Counted from the first letter of the stretch, positions 16,490 through 26,412 are shown. The stretch is 64,000 nt of DNA from Cupriavidus oxalaticus (GCF_016894385.1 NZ_CP069811.1:2084501-2148500); one strand, 5' to 3'. The notes: generated from the letters alone by a model not told the origin. Made by a program: numbers and translations.

Positions 16490-17479
16490 TTACTGCCCCG
16501 GCTGTGCCCCCGACTGCCTGACGATCGGCTCCAGCTTGGCAATGTCAGCCGCGATCAGCTTGTCAAAGGCAGCCGGCGTGGAGGCCTTGGCATCGGCGCC
16601 CTGGGCCTTGAGCTTTTCCCTGGTGGCCGCGGTGCCGAGCGCCTGCTGCATGGACGTGTTCAGCCGCGCGACGATGTCCTTTGGCGTCCCGGCCGGCGCC
16701 AGCACACCGAACCACGCATCGAAGACATAGCCCGGCGCGCCGGCTTCGGCAATGGTGGGAACGTCAGGCATCGACGGCAGCCGCTCCGGGGTCGCCACGC
16801 CGAGGATGCGCAGCTTGCCCTCCTTGACGAACTGCATCACGGTAATGGAGGGCGCAAAGAACATGTCGACCCGCCCGCTCATCACGTCGGTGATTGCCGC
16901 CGGCGCGCCCTTGTACGGAATGTGCCGCGTTTTCACCCCCGCCTTGACGTTGAACAGCTCGCCGCTGATGTGCGACGAACTGCCGCTGCCTGCCGAGCTG
17001 TAGGTCACCGCGTCAGGCTGCGCACGTGCCGCCCCGATCAGGTCCTTCAGCGTGCGGTACGGGCTGGAGGCGCTGACCACCAGCAGGTAGGGCATGGTTG
17101 CCACCGTGGAAACGCCCATCAGGTCGCGCGTCGTGTCGTACGGCAGCTTTGGGTAGAGCGTCGGATTGACCGCATGACCCGCCGATGTCAGCAGCAGCGT
17201 ATAGCCATCCGGCACCGCCTTGGCAACCGCCGCGGTGCCGATCGTGCCCCCTGCGCCGGGACGGTTGTCCACCACGATCTGCATGTTCGAGCCGTTGCTC
17301 ATTTCCGCGCTGACGATGCGTGCCAGCAAATCGGTGGCGCTGCCCGCGGCAAACGGCACCACCATCCGGATCGGCTTGGAGGGGTAGGCCTCGGCATGGG
17401 CCGTGGCATGGAGCAGGGTCAGGGAGGGCAGGCAAAGCACCATGGCAAGGGCGGCCCGGCGGGTGGTCTTGAAGCGCAT
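16490..17479 (-). CDS. Bug/TctC-family periplasmic substrate-binding protein
   Basis: 329-residue secreted binding protein. The signal peptide carries a twin-arginine-like TTRRAALAMVLCLPSLTLLHATAHA (about 5-29). The mature protein begins EAYPSKPIRMVVPFAAGSATD. Family motifs: VDNRPGAGGTIGTAAVAKA (about 70-88), HIPYKGAPAAITDVMSGRVDMFF (about 188-210) and PAGTPKDIVARLN. It lies 68 nt upstream of the amidohydrolase and 43 nt from a porin gene, all on the minus strand. The set of porin, binding protein, hydrolase and isomerase suggests scavenging of a hydrolysable organic acid derivative. No TctA/TctB genes are nearby. Confidence 0.9.
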   Translation of the reverse strand: MRFKTTRRAALAMVLCLPSLTLLHATAHAEAYPSKPIRMVVPFAAGSATDLLARIVSAEMSNGSNMQIVVDNRPGAGGTIGTAAVAKAVPDGYTLLLTSAGHAVNPTLYPKLPYDTTRDLMGVSTVATMPYLLVVSASSPYRTLKDLIGAARAQPDAVTYSSAGSGSSSHISGELFNVKAGVKTRHIPYKGAPAAITDVMSGRVDMFFAPSITVMQFVKEGKLRILGVATPERLPSMPDVPTIAEAGAPGYVFDAWFGVLAPAGTPKDIVARLNTSMQQALGTAATREKLKAQGADAKASTPAAFDKLIAADIAKLEPIVRQSGAQPGQ

Positions 17480-17522
17480 TTCAATACTCCTGGAAGCTAC
17501 GGTTGACGCGCGCTACGCGCGC

Positions 17523-18617
17523 TCAGAAGGTGTGGCGCATGCCCAACGCAAAGGTCTGCGGATCGGCACCGGCTGAAATGCCCAGCTCGTTGATCGCAAA
17601 ATCGTAGGTCGCGTTCTTCTTGTTGAAGATACGGCTGTAGAAGCCAAATACGGAAGTGCGTTTGGACAGCGGATACTCGTAGCCAACGGTCGCCTGCACC
17701 GCGCCGGTGTCCGGCCCGCTGCGGAAGAAGCCGATGGTCTCGGTGGCATCGCCGCGGCCGTTGCCGGCTACGCCGACACCAGCCCGCAGGCTGCCGGTCC
17801 AGAGCTTCTGCACCACCGAGGCGTAGTACGCATCGCGCTTCAGGTCGCCGGTGGCTGTCCGGTAGTGCAAGCGCTCATAGATCGCCGACACCCTGGTGGT
17901 CGGGAACTGGTAAGAGACGCCGATCTTCATGCCGTCGTCATCGCGGCCGGCGACCTGGTAGTTGTTGTGCCGTTCATAGGCCAGCACCACATTCAGCGGG
18001 CCGTTGTCATAGGCCGCCGAGAATGACCAGAGGCTGGGATTGCGCGGCACCGTCACGCGCTCTTCATTGATGCCCCACGTGACGCCGCCGCGAAAGCCGT
18101 TCCAGCTGGCACTGCGGAAATGCACACTGTTCTTCTGGCGCCGGTCGAACGCACTGGTGTCCTCGATATTGTTCGAGGTGGGCGTGGAGCCGTTGCCCAT
18201 GATCGCCATGTAACCGGCGGTGGTCGGATAGAACGGGTCGTAGGACGAGGTGGCTTCGAGGTAGGGCGTGGTCCAGTTGCCCATGAAGAAGCTGCCCGCC
18301 GAGCCCGCCAGCCCGACGCGCGTATTGCGCCCCGCAAGCTGGCCGCTGCCGTTATCCAGCGCAATCGAACTCTCGATCTGCCAGATCGCCTTCAGGCTGC
18401 CGTACAGCCCTTCTTCACCGCGCATGCCGAATACCGAGCGGTTGTTGGTCAGCCGGCCGGCGCCGCCAAGCTGGGTGCCATCGGTGGCGGTGGTGGCATC
18501 CGAGTACTCGAGCGACGTATTCAGCCTGCCGTAGAGCGTGACGTGGCTCTGGGCCGCGGCGGCCGTGCAGCAGGCTGCGAGCGCCACGAACGTGGCCCCC
18601 GCCAGTGGGTGTTTCAT
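17523..18617 (-). CDS. OmpC-type gram-negative porin (second copy)
   Basis: 364-residue outer-membrane porin with a signal peptide at 1-21 (PLAGATFVALAACCTAAAA) and mature start QSHVTLYGRLNTSLEYSD. The FGMRGEEGLYGSLKAIWQIESSIAL block, GRNTRVGLAGSAGSFFMGNW and the C-terminal GMRHTF (ending in Phe) define the family. Start 18617 follows GGAGA; the longer frame from 18698 has no signal peptide. It differs clearly from the porin at 13106, so this is not a recent duplication. It is the first gene of the minus-strand run toward the Bug protein, amidohydrolase, isomerase and other porin. Confidence 0.92.
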   Translation of the reverse strand: MKHPLAGATFVALAACCTAAAAQSHVTLYGRLNTSLEYSDATTATDGTQLGGAGRLTNNRSVFGMRGEEGLYGSLKAIWQIESSIALDNGSGQLAGRNTRVGLAGSAGSFFMGNWTTPYLEATSSYDPFYPTTAGYMAIMGNGSTPTSNNIEDTSAFDRRQKNSVHFRSASWNGFRGGVTWGINEERVTVPRNPSLWSFSAAYDNGPLNVVLAYERHNNYQVAGRDDDGMKIGVSYQFPTTRVSAIYERLHYRTATGDLKRDAYYASVVQKLWTGSLRAGVGVAGNGRGDATETIGFFRSGPDTGAVQATVGYEYPLSKRTSVFGFYSRIFNKKNATYDFAINELGISAGADPQTFALGMRHTF

Positions 18618-19068
18618 GTTGTCTCCATGTCTTTTTTGCGCCTGCCGGATCCAGCCTTGTTTCAGCTGCCGCTGGCCTTGGCCGTGCAGAACAGGCAAGA
18701 CGCCTCCCTGCCAGGGCTTTCGGCATCGGTATTCGGTCAGTTCCGGGTAACGCTTATTGAGTGAGGCAGATTTACGCGTGGTTTCAGCGTGAGGGGAATT
18801 CTAAAAAGCCGTGCAACAAGGCGTCCATTCGCATTTTCTTTTCGGCTCGATGCTTAATTGTTATGAGCCGGCCGGCTGCCTGCGCCTGCCCGCGCCATTA
18901 CGACGCACTGCAACATTCCATCCCCCCTCCCCCGCACAATGCGACGCCTTCAACACTTGCGACAGCACGAAATGTCGGCAATACACCCTTCCTGCAATCG
19001 GCATATGTCGTTTCCGGCGAATTTCGCCAATAATTGCCTGACAGCCATTGCCGGACGAGAGAGCCACC
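18618..19068 (+). other. Non-coding divergent region between porin and EF-G paralogue
   Basis: About 450 bases between divergent genes with no supported gene; the short frames here have no ribosome site and no recognisable domain. It should hold both promoters. An inverted repeat CGGCTC-N16-GAGCCG spans 18843-18870 around an AT-rich centre. A weak promoter-like pair for the rightward gene is TTGCGA (18957-18962) and AATACA (18980-18985), 17 bp apart. Nothing else stands out. Confidence 0.4.
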
Positions 19069-21132
19069 ATGCACGACAGTCCCGATGCCATCCGCACCGT
19101 TGCCCTGCTCGGGCATGCGGGATGCGGCAAGACCTCGCTGGTCGAAGCGCTGCTGCACAAGGGGGGTGCGCTGCACACCCCCGGCAGCGTGGAGCGCGGC
19201 TCGACGGTCAGCGACAGCGATCCGCTGGAGCGCAAGTACAAGCGCTCGCTCAGTTCCGCCATCACCCACGTCGACTTCCGCGACACCCGCATCTACCTGC
19301 TCGACACACCGGGCTACCCCGATTTCTCGGGCCTCGCGATCAGTGCGCTGGCGGCGGTCGAGACCGCGGCCATCGTCATCAATGCGCAGACCGGGATCGA
19401 GATGACCACGCGCCGCGCCATGGCCTGGGCGCAGTCGCGTCAACTGTGCCGGATGATCGTCATCAACGGCATCGACGGCGAGAAGGTCGACCTGCCGGGG
19501 CTGCTGGCCGAGATCCAGGAGGCGTTCGGCAAGGAGTGCCTGCCCATCAACCTGCCGGCGGGCAACGGCGGCAAGGTGGTGGACTGCTTCTTCAATCCGG
19601 CCGGCGAGTCGGATTTTTTATCGGTGGCGTCGGCGCATGAAGCGCTGATCGACCAGGTGATCGAGATCGATCCGGAGCTGATGGAGGTGTATCTGGAGCA
19701 AGGCGAGGCCATCACGCCGGAGCAACTGCACGCGCCGTTCGAGCGTGCGCTGCGCGAAGGCCACCTGGTGCCGATCTGCTTTACCTCTGCCGCCACCGGC
19801 GCCGGTATCGCGGAACTGCTCGATGTCTTCGTGCGGCTGCTGCCCAATCCCACCGAAGGCAACCCGCCGCTGTTCTACCGCTCGACCGGCACTGCCGACG
19901 ACGGTACCGAGAAACGCAAGGCGGTGCGGGCCGAGCCGGTGCCGGACAAGCACGTGCTGGCACATGTGTTCAAGGTGGTGATCGATCCCTATGTCGGCAA
20001 GCTGGCGGTATTCCGCATCCACCAGGGCACGGTCACGCGCGACAGCCAGCTCTATATCGGCGAGGGCCGCCAGCCGTTCAAGGTGGCGCACCTGCTCCTG
20101 CTGCAGGGCAAGGAGACACAGGAAGTGCCGCGCGCCGGCCCGGGCAATATCTGCGCGGTGGCCAAGGTGGATGAACTCGGCTTCGACGCCGTGCTGCACG
20201 ACGCCACCGAGGATGGCGACATCCACCTGACCCCGCTGGAGTTTCCCACGCCGATCTACGGCCTGGCGATCGAGCCGGCGCGCCGCGGCAACGAGCAGCG
20301 CCTGGCCGAGGTGCTGCACAAGCTCAGCGCCGAAGACCCCTGCCTGCGCGTCGAGCATCCCGCCGGCACCAACGAGACCGTGGTGTTCGGGCTGGGCGAG
20401 TTCCACCTGCGCTGCGCGCTGGAGCGGCTGACCGAGCAGTACAAGCTGGAAGTCGCCACCCGTCCGCCGAAGATCGCGTATCGCGAAACCATTGCCGGCA
20501 AGGCCGAGGGCCACCACCGCCACAAGAAGCAGACCGGCGGCGCCGGCCAGTTCGGCGAAGTGATGCTGCGCGTGGAGCCGCTGCCGCGCGGCGAAGGCTT
20601 CGAGTTCATCGATGCGGTCAAGGGCGGCGCGATTCCCGGCCAGTTCATCCCCGCAGTGGAAAAAGGCATCCGCCAGGTGCTGGAAAACGGTCCGCTGGCC
20701 GGCTTCGCGATGCAGGACGTGCGCGTGACCGTGTACGACGGCAAGAGCCATCCGGTCGATTCCAAGGAAGTGGCGTTCGCCACTGCCGGGCGCAAGGCCT
20801 TTATCGATGCGGTGATGAAGGCGCGCCCCAGCGTGCTGGAGCCGATCGTCGAGATCGAGGTCACGGTGCCGGGCACCGCGATGGGCGACGTCATCGGCGA
20901 CCTGTCCGCCAAGCGCGGCCAGGTGCATGGCACCCGGACCGGCGCCGCCAACAGCGTGATCGTGGCCGGGCAGGTGCCGCTGTCGGAGCTGAACGACTAC
21001 CAGTCACGGCTGAACAGCATGACGGGCGGCCACGGCAGCTACACCATCCAGTTCAGCCATTACGACAACGTGCCGCCGGGGCAGCAGGAGAAGATGGCGT
21101 CCCGCCACAAGGCGCAGCAGGACACCGACTGA
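19069..21132 (+). CDS. Elongation factor G paralogue (EF-G-like translational GTPase)
   Basis: 687-residue translation-factor GTPase with the full EF-G domain order: G domain (1-270), domain II (about 290-370), III, IV and V. The P-loop is GHAGCGKTSL (14-23) instead of the canonical AHIDAGKTT, switch II is DTPGYPDF (about 83-90), and the G4 motif reads NGID (about 135-138) instead of NKMD. Domain IV keeps HKKQTGGAGQFGEVMLRVEP. Such divergence marks the EF-G-II type paralogues rather than the main translocase, which is normally in the str operon. ATG 19069 was chosen; a TTG at 19048 would add seven residues. It is alone, convergent with the symporter genes. The cellular role is unknown. Confidence 0.88.
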   Translation: MHDSPDAIRTVALLGHAGCGKTSLVEALLHKGGALHTPGSVERGSTVSDSDPLERKYKRSLSSAITHVDFRDTRIYLLDTPGYPDFSGLAISALAAVETAAIVINAQTGIEMTTRRAMAWAQSRQLCRMIVINGIDGEKVDLPGLLAEIQEAFGKECLPINLPAGNGGKVVDCFFNPAGESDFLSVASAHEALIDQVIEIDPELMEVYLEQGEAITPEQLHAPFERALREGHLVPICFTSAATGAGIAELLDVFVRLLPNPTEGNPPLFYRSTGTADDGTEKRKAVRAEPVPDKHVLAHVFKVVIDPYVGKLAVFRIHQGTVTRDSQLYIGEGRQPFKVAHLLLLQGKETQEVPRAGPGNICAVAKVDELGFDAVLHDATEDGDIHLTPLEFPTPIYGLAIEPARRGNEQRLAEVLHKLSAEDPCLRVEHPAGTNETVVFGLGEFHLRCALERLTEQYKLEVATRPPKIAYRETIAGKAEGHHRHKKQTGGAGQFGEVMLRVEPLPRGEGFEFIDAVKGGAIPGQFIPAVEKGIRQVLENGPLAGFAMQDVRVTVYDGKSHPVDSKEVAFATAGRKAFIDAVMKARPSVLEPIVEIEVTVPGTAMGDVIGDLSAKRGQVHGTRTGAANSVIVAGQVPLSELNDYQSRLNSMTGGHGSYTIQFSHYDNVPPGQQEKMASRHKAQQDTD

Positions 21133-21145
21133 GCGCAAGTCGCGG

Positions 21146-22810
21146 TCAGTGCTGGCTGGCGCCGGCCGCGCCGATGCCGGTCATGGCGCGCACGAACTGC
21201 GCGCTGTAGCGCTGGCGTTCGGCGCTCGCCTGCGCCGAGCGGTCCAGCACCGACACCAGCCAGGCGGCGGCAAAGGCCAGCGTCATCGAGAACAGCGCCG
21301 GGTTGGCATACGGGAAGATTGCCTGGTCATGCTTGAGGATGCCGACCCACACGGTCGGGCCCAGCACCAGCAGCGCCACCGCCGACACCAGCCCGGCCAG
21401 GCTGCCCGCCACTGCGCCGCGCGTGGTCAGGCCCTTCCAGAACATCGACAGGAACAGCACCGGGAAGTTGACCGAGGCCGCGATCGCCAGCACCAGCCCG
21501 GACAGGAACGCGATGTTCTGCTTCTCGAACATCATGCCGAGCACCATCGCCAGCGCGCCGAGCACCAGCGTGGCGATCTTCGACACGCGGATCTCGTCCT
21601 GCTCACTGGCCTGTCCGCGGCGGAACACGTTGGCGTACAGGTCATGCGAGACCGCCGACGCGCCCGACAGCGCCAGCCCGGCCACCACCGCAAGAATGGT
21701 CGCGAACGCCACCGCCGAGATGAAGCCGAGGAAGAGGTCGCCGCCGATCGCATGCGACAGGTGCACCGCCACCATATTGCTGCCGCCGATGATCTTGCCG
21801 GCGGCATCGCGGTAGGCCGGGTCCGCGCCGACCATCACGATCGCGCCAAAGCCGACTACCAGGATCAGCAGGTAGAAGTAGCCGATAAAGCCGGTGGCAT
21901 AGAGCACGGACTTGCGCGCCTCTTTCGCGTCAGCCACGGTGAAGAAGCGCATCAGGATATGCGGCAGGCCGGCGGTGCCGAACATCATCCCCACGCCGAG
22001 CGAGATCGCGTCGATCGGATTGGACACCAGCCCGCCTGGAGACAGGATCGCCGCGCCCTTGTCATGCACGTTCGCCGCGCCGGCGAACATGGCTTCGGGG
22101 CTGAAGCCGAAATACGCCAGCACCATCACCGCCATGAAGGTCACGCCGCCCAGCAGCAGCGCGGCCTTGATGATCTGCACCCAGGTGGTGGCCAGCATGC
22201 CGCCGAACATCACGTACATCACCATCAGCGCGCCGACGATGACCACCGCCGACTCATAGCGGATGCCGAACAGCAGCTCGATCAGCTTGCCGGCACCGAC
22301 CATCTGCGCGACGAGGTACATGATGACCACGGTCAGCGTGCCGCACGCGGCGGTGATGCGCACGGGCTTCTGCGCCAGGCGGTAGGAGACCACGTCGGCG
22401 AAGGTGTAGCGGCCGAGGTTGCGCAGGCGTTCGGCGACGATGAACAGGATGATCGGCCAGCCGGCCACCACGCCGAGCGCGTAGATGAGCCCGTCATAGC
22501 CCTTGTCGAACATCATCGCGGAAATGCCCAGGAAGGACGCGGCCGAGACCATGTCGCCGGCGATCGCCAGCCCGTTCTGGAATCCGGTCAGGCCACCGCC
22601 GGCCGCATAGAAATCCGACGCCGAGCGCGTGCGCCGCGCGGCCCAGCGCGTGATGCCGAGCGTGAACACCACGAACAGCAGGAACATCACGATCGCGCTC
22701 CAGTTCAGCGGCCGCTGCGCGGCATCGCCCTGGATTGCGGGAGCAGCGGAGGCGGCCGTACTGGCAAGCCCCATCAGCGCCGCGGCGAGGAAACGGTGTA
22801 GCGGCTTCAT
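21146..22810 (-). CDS. actP: Sodium:solute symporter, ActP-like (acetate/monocarboxylate permease)
   Basis: 554-residue inner-membrane symporter of the SSS family. An N-terminal signal-like segment ([19 protein letters not shown]) is followed by about 13 membrane helices. Diagnostic stretches: [39 protein letters not shown] (about 57-95) and [19 protein letters not shown] (about 265-283), both characteristic of acetate permease ActP. It overlaps the upstream DUF485 gene by 4 nt, the standard yjcH-actP arrangement. Position downstream of paaK suggests uptake of acetate or a short monocarboxylate, or only general context. The 13-nt gap to the convergent EF-G gene leaves no room for a terminator between them. 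Confidence 0.88.
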   Translation of the reverse strand: MKPLHRFLAAALMGLASTAASAAPAIQGDAAQRPLNWSAIVMFLLFVVFTLGITRWAARRTRSASDFYAAGGGLTGFQNGLAIAGDMVSAASFLGISAMMFDKGYDGLIYALGVVAGWPIILFIVAERLRNLGRYTFADVVSYRLAQKPVRITAACGTLTVVIMYLVAQMVGAGKLIELLFGIRYESAVVIVGALMVMYVMFGGMLATTWVQIIKAALLLGGVTFMAVMVLAYFGFSPEAMFAGAANVHDKGAAILSPGGLVSNPIDAISLGVGMMFGTAGLPHILMRFFTVADAKEARKSVLYATGFIGYFYLLILVVGFGAIVMVGADPAYRDAAGKIIGGSNMVAVHLSHAIGGDLFLGFISAVAFATILAVVAGLALSGASAVSHDLYANVFRRGQASEQDEIRVSKIATLVLGALAMVLGMMFEKQNIAFLSGLVLAIAASVNFPVLFLSMFWKGLTTRGAVAGSLAGLVSAVALLVLGPTVWVGILKHDQAIFPYANPALFSMTLAFAAAWLVSVLDRSAQASAERQRYSAQFVRAMTGIGAAGASQH

Positions 22811-23115
22811 GCTTCGCACTCCTTGCGCACACGATCGTTGAGCGGGTCCAGGTCGCGGTTGGCGCGGTGCACGTAGATAGCGGTCAGGAACACGGCGGCA
22901 AAGATCACCGCGACGCCTACAGGGATGCCAACCGTCATGACGCCCCCGGCGAACGGCGTGCCGAGCGTGGCGGGCGAAAAGGCCAGCAGCAGGATGAAGC
23001 CGAAGTAGATCGCCAGCATGACCAGCGTCAGCGACCAGCCCAGGCGCGTGCGGCCGTGGATCAGGCGGATGAAGTCGGGGTGGTTCTGGATGGATTCGAG
23101 TTGTCGCGCGTCCAT
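22807..23115 (-). CDS. DUF485 family membrane protein (YjcH-like)
   Basis: 102-residue inner-membrane protein with two hydrophobic helices (about 27-47 and 57-82) flanked by charged ends. It shows the DUF485 start pattern [38 protein letters not shown]. These proteins accompany ActP-type symporters and are thought to be accessory subunits. Start 23115 has AAGGAGA seven bases upstream; the longer reading frame adds 17 residues lacking similarity. The ATGA overlap with the symporter start supports a single transcript. A strong hairpin (23208-23239) lies between this gene and paaK upstream. Confidence 0.88.
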   Translation of the reverse strand: MDARQLESIQNHPDFIRLIHGRTRLGWSLTLVMLAIYFGFILLLAFSPATLGTPFAGGVMTVGIPVGVAVIFAAVFLTAIYVHRANRDLDPLNDRVRKECEA

Positions 23116-23207
23116 GGTGTCTCCTTTGGCGCAGGGGGTGGTGTGGCGGCTCTGGGTGGCTGCCATCGGTCGGGTTCGTGGATGAGGTGTCGATATGCCT
23201 GCGGTTT

Positions 23208-23239
23208 GCTCCCCTCTCCCGCAAGCGGGAGAGGGGAGC
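23208..23239. repeat. Hairpin repeat, family B
   Basis: GCTCCCCTCTCCCGC at 23208-23222 and its exact complement at 23225-23239 with a 2-base loop. Same family as those at 31207, 31341, 32753, 42405, 50732 and 57313. It lies between paaK and the DUF485 gene, where it may end or attenuate paa transcription; there is no T-run. Confidence 0.85.
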
Positions 23240-23271
23240 CTATGCCAGCGGTGTGGGTGAAAAGCAGCGCC

Positions 23272-24621
23272 TCAGATCGCGCCGACGGGCTGCTCGTGTG
23301 TCACCTTCGGCCGCATATCCAGCACGCGCCGTGCCTTGCCGACCGTGGTGCGCTCGATCCCCTCGGCCGCCACCACCTGCACGCGCGTGGTCACCCCGAC
23401 ATAGGTCTTGATCTGGTCCTTCAAATCCCGCTCCAGCGCGGCCCGGTCATCCGCCGACAGCGACGCGAAGCGCTCCGGCCGCGCCTCGACCCGCACCTCC
23501 AGCTTGTCGAGGTGCCCGTCGCGCGTCACCACCAGCTGGTACTGCGGCGCCAGCGCCGGTGCCTTCAGGATCAGTTCCTCGATCTGCGACGGGAACACGT
23601 TGACACCCCGGATGATCAGCATGTCGTCCGAGCGCCCGGTGATCTTGCCGATGCGGCGCATCGACCGCGACGTCGGCGGCAACAGGCGCGTCAGGTCGCG
23701 CGTGCGGTAGCGGATCACCGGCAGCGCTTCCTTGGTCAGCGAGGTGAACACCAGCTCGCCTTCGGAGCCATCGGGCAACACCTCGCCGGTCACCGGGTCG
23801 ATGATCTCGGCATAGAAATGGTCTTCCCAGATCACCGGACCGTCCTTGCTCTCGATGCATTCGCAAGCCACGCCCGGCCCCATCACCTCGGACAGGCCGT
23901 AGATGTCCACCGCGTCGATGCCGGCACGCGCCTCGATCTCCGCGCGCATCGCGTCGGTCCAGGGCTCGGCGCCGAAGATGCCGACCTTCAGCGAGCTTTC
24001 CGACGGATCCATGCCCTGCCGCTCCATCTCCTCGATCAGGTTGAGCATGTACGACGGCGTCACCATGATGATGTTGGGCTGGAACTCGCGGATCAGCTGT
24101 ACCTGTTTCTCGGTCTGTCCGCCCGACATCGGGATCACCGTGCAGCCAGCCTTCTCCGCGCCGTAGTGCGCGCCCAGGCCGCCGGTGAACAGGCCATAGC
24201 CATAGCTGACATGGACCAGGTCGCCGGCGCGGCCCCCCGCGGCGCGGATCGAGCGCGCCACCACGCTTGCCCACGTGTCGATGTCCTTCGCGGTATAGCC
24301 GACCACGGTCGGCTTGCCGGTGGTGCCGCTCGACGCATGCACGCGCGCCACCTGCTCGCGCGGCACCGCGAACATGCCGAACGGATAGTTGTCGCGCAGG
24401 TCCTGCTTGGTCAGGAACGGGAACTTCGACAGGTCGGACAGCGACTTCAAATCGTCCGGGTGCACCCCGGCCGCCTGGAACGCCTTGCGGTAATGCGGCA
24501 CGTTGTCATAGGCATGGCGCACGCTCCATTTGAGCCGTTGCAGCTGCAGCGCCTGCAGTTCGTCGCGGCTGGCGCGCTCGATCGGCTCCAGCTCGTTGGG
24601 GTTGGGGTTGCGTTGCACCAT
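23272..24621 (-). CDS. paaK: Phenylacetate-CoA ligase
   Basis: 449-residue adenylate-forming ligase: phenylacetate + CoA + ATP gives phenylacetyl-CoA, the first step of the paa pathway. The P-loop HASSGTTGKPTVVGYT (about 94-109), DIYGLSEVMGPGVACEC (about 236-252), YRTRDLTRLLPP (about 308-319) and IGKITGRSDDMLIIRGVNVFPSQIE (about 326-350) are signature PaaK motifs. Start 24621 follows GGAG. It lies 72 nt after paaN on the minus strand as the last recognised gene of the paaABCDE-N-K operon. Confidence 0.95.
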   Translation of the reverse strand: MVQRNPNPNELEPIERASRDELQALQLQRLKWSVRHAYDNVPHYRKAFQAAGVHPDDLKSLSDLSKFPFLTKQDLRDNYPFGMFAVPREQVARVHASSGTTGKPTVVGYTAKDIDTWASVVARSIRAAGGRAGDLVHVSYGYGLFTGGLGAHYGAEKAGCTVIPMSGGQTEKQVQLIREFQPNIIMVTPSYMLNLIEEMERQGMDPSESSLKVGIFGAEPWTDAMRAEIEARAGIDAVDIYGLSEVMGPGVACECIESKDGPVIWEDHFYAEIIDPVTGEVLPDGSEGELVFTSLTKEALPVIRYRTRDLTRLLPPTSRSMRRIGKITGRSDDMLIIRGVNVFPSQIEELILKAPALAPQYQLVVTRDGHLDKLEVRVEARPERFASLSADDRAALERDLKDQIKTYVGVTTRVQVVAAEGIERTTVGKARRVLDMRPKVTHEQPVGAI

Positions 24622-24693
24622 TGTCTACTCCATCTCGTTATGATGGCGCCGCGTGCGAGGGGGGCCGGCGCCGGGGTACTGCAGGCCTTGCGC

Positions 24694-26358
24694 TCAGATA
24701 TGCGAGCAGCTCTGGACCACGCGGAAGCGGTTGGCGACGAAGGCCGCATCCGACAGCGACGCATTGGCCGCGGGGTTGGCACCGGTGGCGTGGAAATCGC
24801 TGAACGCGGCCGACTGGTTGACGAACACGCCGCCGGTCAGGTTGAGCGACAGCGCCACGCCGGCGTCTTCCGCGGCATCGCGGATGCTGTCGGTCACGCC
24901 CGCGTCGGTGGTGTATGCGGACAGCGTCAGCGCGCCGTGCGTCTTCGCGCCGCGGTGCGCCAGCTCGATGCTGTGCGCGGTGCTGTCGGTCGCCACGACG
25001 AAGGAGATCGGGCCAAACAGTTCCTGCATGATCTTCGCCTCGTCGCTGGCATCGACCTTCAGCACCAGCGGCGTGCGGATGCGTGCGCCCGGAAACTCGG
25101 GATGCGCCAGCACGCGGCTGTCGGCAACGATCTCGCCCAGCGCGCGCGACGCTTCGATCCGTTCCACCACGCCGTCGTTCTGGATCGCACCGATCAGTTC
25201 CACCGCCTTGGCCGGATCGCCCGTCAGCTTGTTGACGGCTTCGCCGATCGCCGCGGCAACCTGGTCGAAGCTGACGCGCCCTTCCGGCGTATCGATGCCG
25301 TCCTTCGGCACGTAGATGTTCTGCGGCGCCGTGCACATCTGGCCCGAGTACAGCGACAGCGAGAAGGCGATATTGCGCACCATGCCCTTGAAGTCGGCGG
25401 TGGAGTCAATGACGATCTGGTTGACGCCGGCCTTCTCGGTGTACACCTGCGCCTGGTGCGCGTTGCGCTCCAGCCAGTCGCCGTTGGCGGTGCTGCCGGT
25501 AAAGTCGATCAGGCGCACTTCCGGGCGCAGCGCCAGCTTCGATGCCATGCGCTCGCTCGGGTCGTTGGCCACCAGCGTGACGATGTTCGGATCGAAGCCG
25601 GCTTCTTCCAGCACTTCACGCGCCACCTCGACGGTGATCGCCAGCGGCAGGATCGCACCCGGGTGCGGCTTGACCACCACCGCATTGCCGGTCGCCAGGC
25701 TGGCGAACAGGCCGGGATAGCCGTTCCAGGTCGGGAACGTGCAGCAGCCGATCACCAGGCCCACGCCGCGCGGCACCACGGTGTAGCGCTTTTCCATGCG
25801 CAGCGGCTCGTTCTTGCCTTGCGGCTTCTCCCACGTGGCTTGCTTCGGGATGCGGCGCAGTTCGTCCCAGGCGTAGGCCACGGCTTCCAGGCCGCGGTCC
25901 TGCGCGTGCGGGCCGCCGGCCTGGAAGGCCATCATGAAGGCCTGGCCGGTGGTGTGCATGACGGCATAGGCGATCTCGAAGCTGCGGCGGTTCAGGCGCT
26001 GCAGGATTTCCAGCGATACGCCGACCCACGCTTCCGGACCGGCCTTGCGCCATGCGGGCATGCCCTTGGCAACGCCGGCAAAGAGCTGGTCGAGGTCGGG
26101 CCTGGGGTATGTGATGCCCAGTTCCGGGCCGTACGGCGACACTTCCTTGCCGGCCTGGCCGACGGTGCCCGGCTGCGACAGCGCGAACGGCTGGTTCAGG
26201 CGGGCGTCAAAAGCAGCCTTGCCGTCGGCATTGGCGGTCTCGCCATAGACCTTGGGGCTCGGCATCTCAGCGAACGGGCTCCAGTAGCCGCGCGTGGCGA
26301 TGGCTTGGGTGGCTTGTTCCAACAGCGCCTGATGGCGTTCGAAAAACGGATGGGACAC
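24694..26358 (-). CDS. paaN: Phenylacetate degradation protein PaaN (aldehyde dehydrogenase family)
   Basis: 554-residue aldehyde-dehydrogenase-superfamily protein of the long PaaN type found in beta-proteobacterial paa clusters. The catalytic Cys motif is SLYSGQMCTAPQNIYVP (Cys about 346) and the cofactor region PRGVGLVIGCCTFPTWNGYPGLFASLATGNAVVVKPHP is near 195-232. It lacks the C-terminal hydratase (MaoC-like) domain of the bifunctional E. coli PaaZ, so ring-opening hydrolysis of oxepin-CoA would need a separate hydratase, not seen in this window. Its assumed role is oxidation of 3-oxo-5,6-dehydrosuberyl-CoA semialdehyde. Third from the end of the operon: paaE lies 54 nt upstream, paaK 72 nt downstream. 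Confidence 0.9.
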   Translation of the reverse strand: MSHPFFERHQALLEQATQAIATRGYWSPFAEMPSPKVYGETANADGKAAFDARLNQPFALSQPGTVGQAGKEVSPYGPELGITYPRPDLDQLFAGVAKGMPAWRKAGPEAWVGVSLEILQRLNRRSFEIAYAVMHTTGQAFMMAFQAGGPHAQDRGLEAVAYAWDELRRIPKQATWEKPQGKNEPLRMEKRYTVVPRGVGLVIGCCTFPTWNGYPGLFASLATGNAVVVKPHPGAILPLAITVEVAREVLEEAGFDPNIVTLVANDPSERMASKLALRPEVRLIDFTGSTANGDWLERNAHQAQVYTEKAGVNQIVIDSTADFKGMVRNIAFSLSLYSGQMCTAPQNIYVPKDGIDTPEGRVSFDQVAAAIGEAVNKLTGDPAKAVELIGAIQNDGVVERIEASRALGEIVADSRVLAHPEFPGARIRTPLVLKVDASDEAKIMQELFGPISFVVATDSTAHSIELAHRGAKTHGALTLSAYTTDAGVTDSIRDAAEDAGVALSLNLTGGVFVNQSAAFSDFHATGANPAANASLSDAAFVANRFRVVQSCSHI

Positions 26359-26412
26359 GGCTTGCTCCGGGGGCGAAAGTGAATCTGGGTATTGGAATGG
26401 CAGGAGAACGCT

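Noticed and set aside
22735..26382. 1215-codon open frame on the plus strand
   Set aside because: It lies antisense to actP, DUF485, paaK and paaN, whose motifs are unmistakable. It is rich in Arg, His and Gln and has no domain; it reflects high GC.
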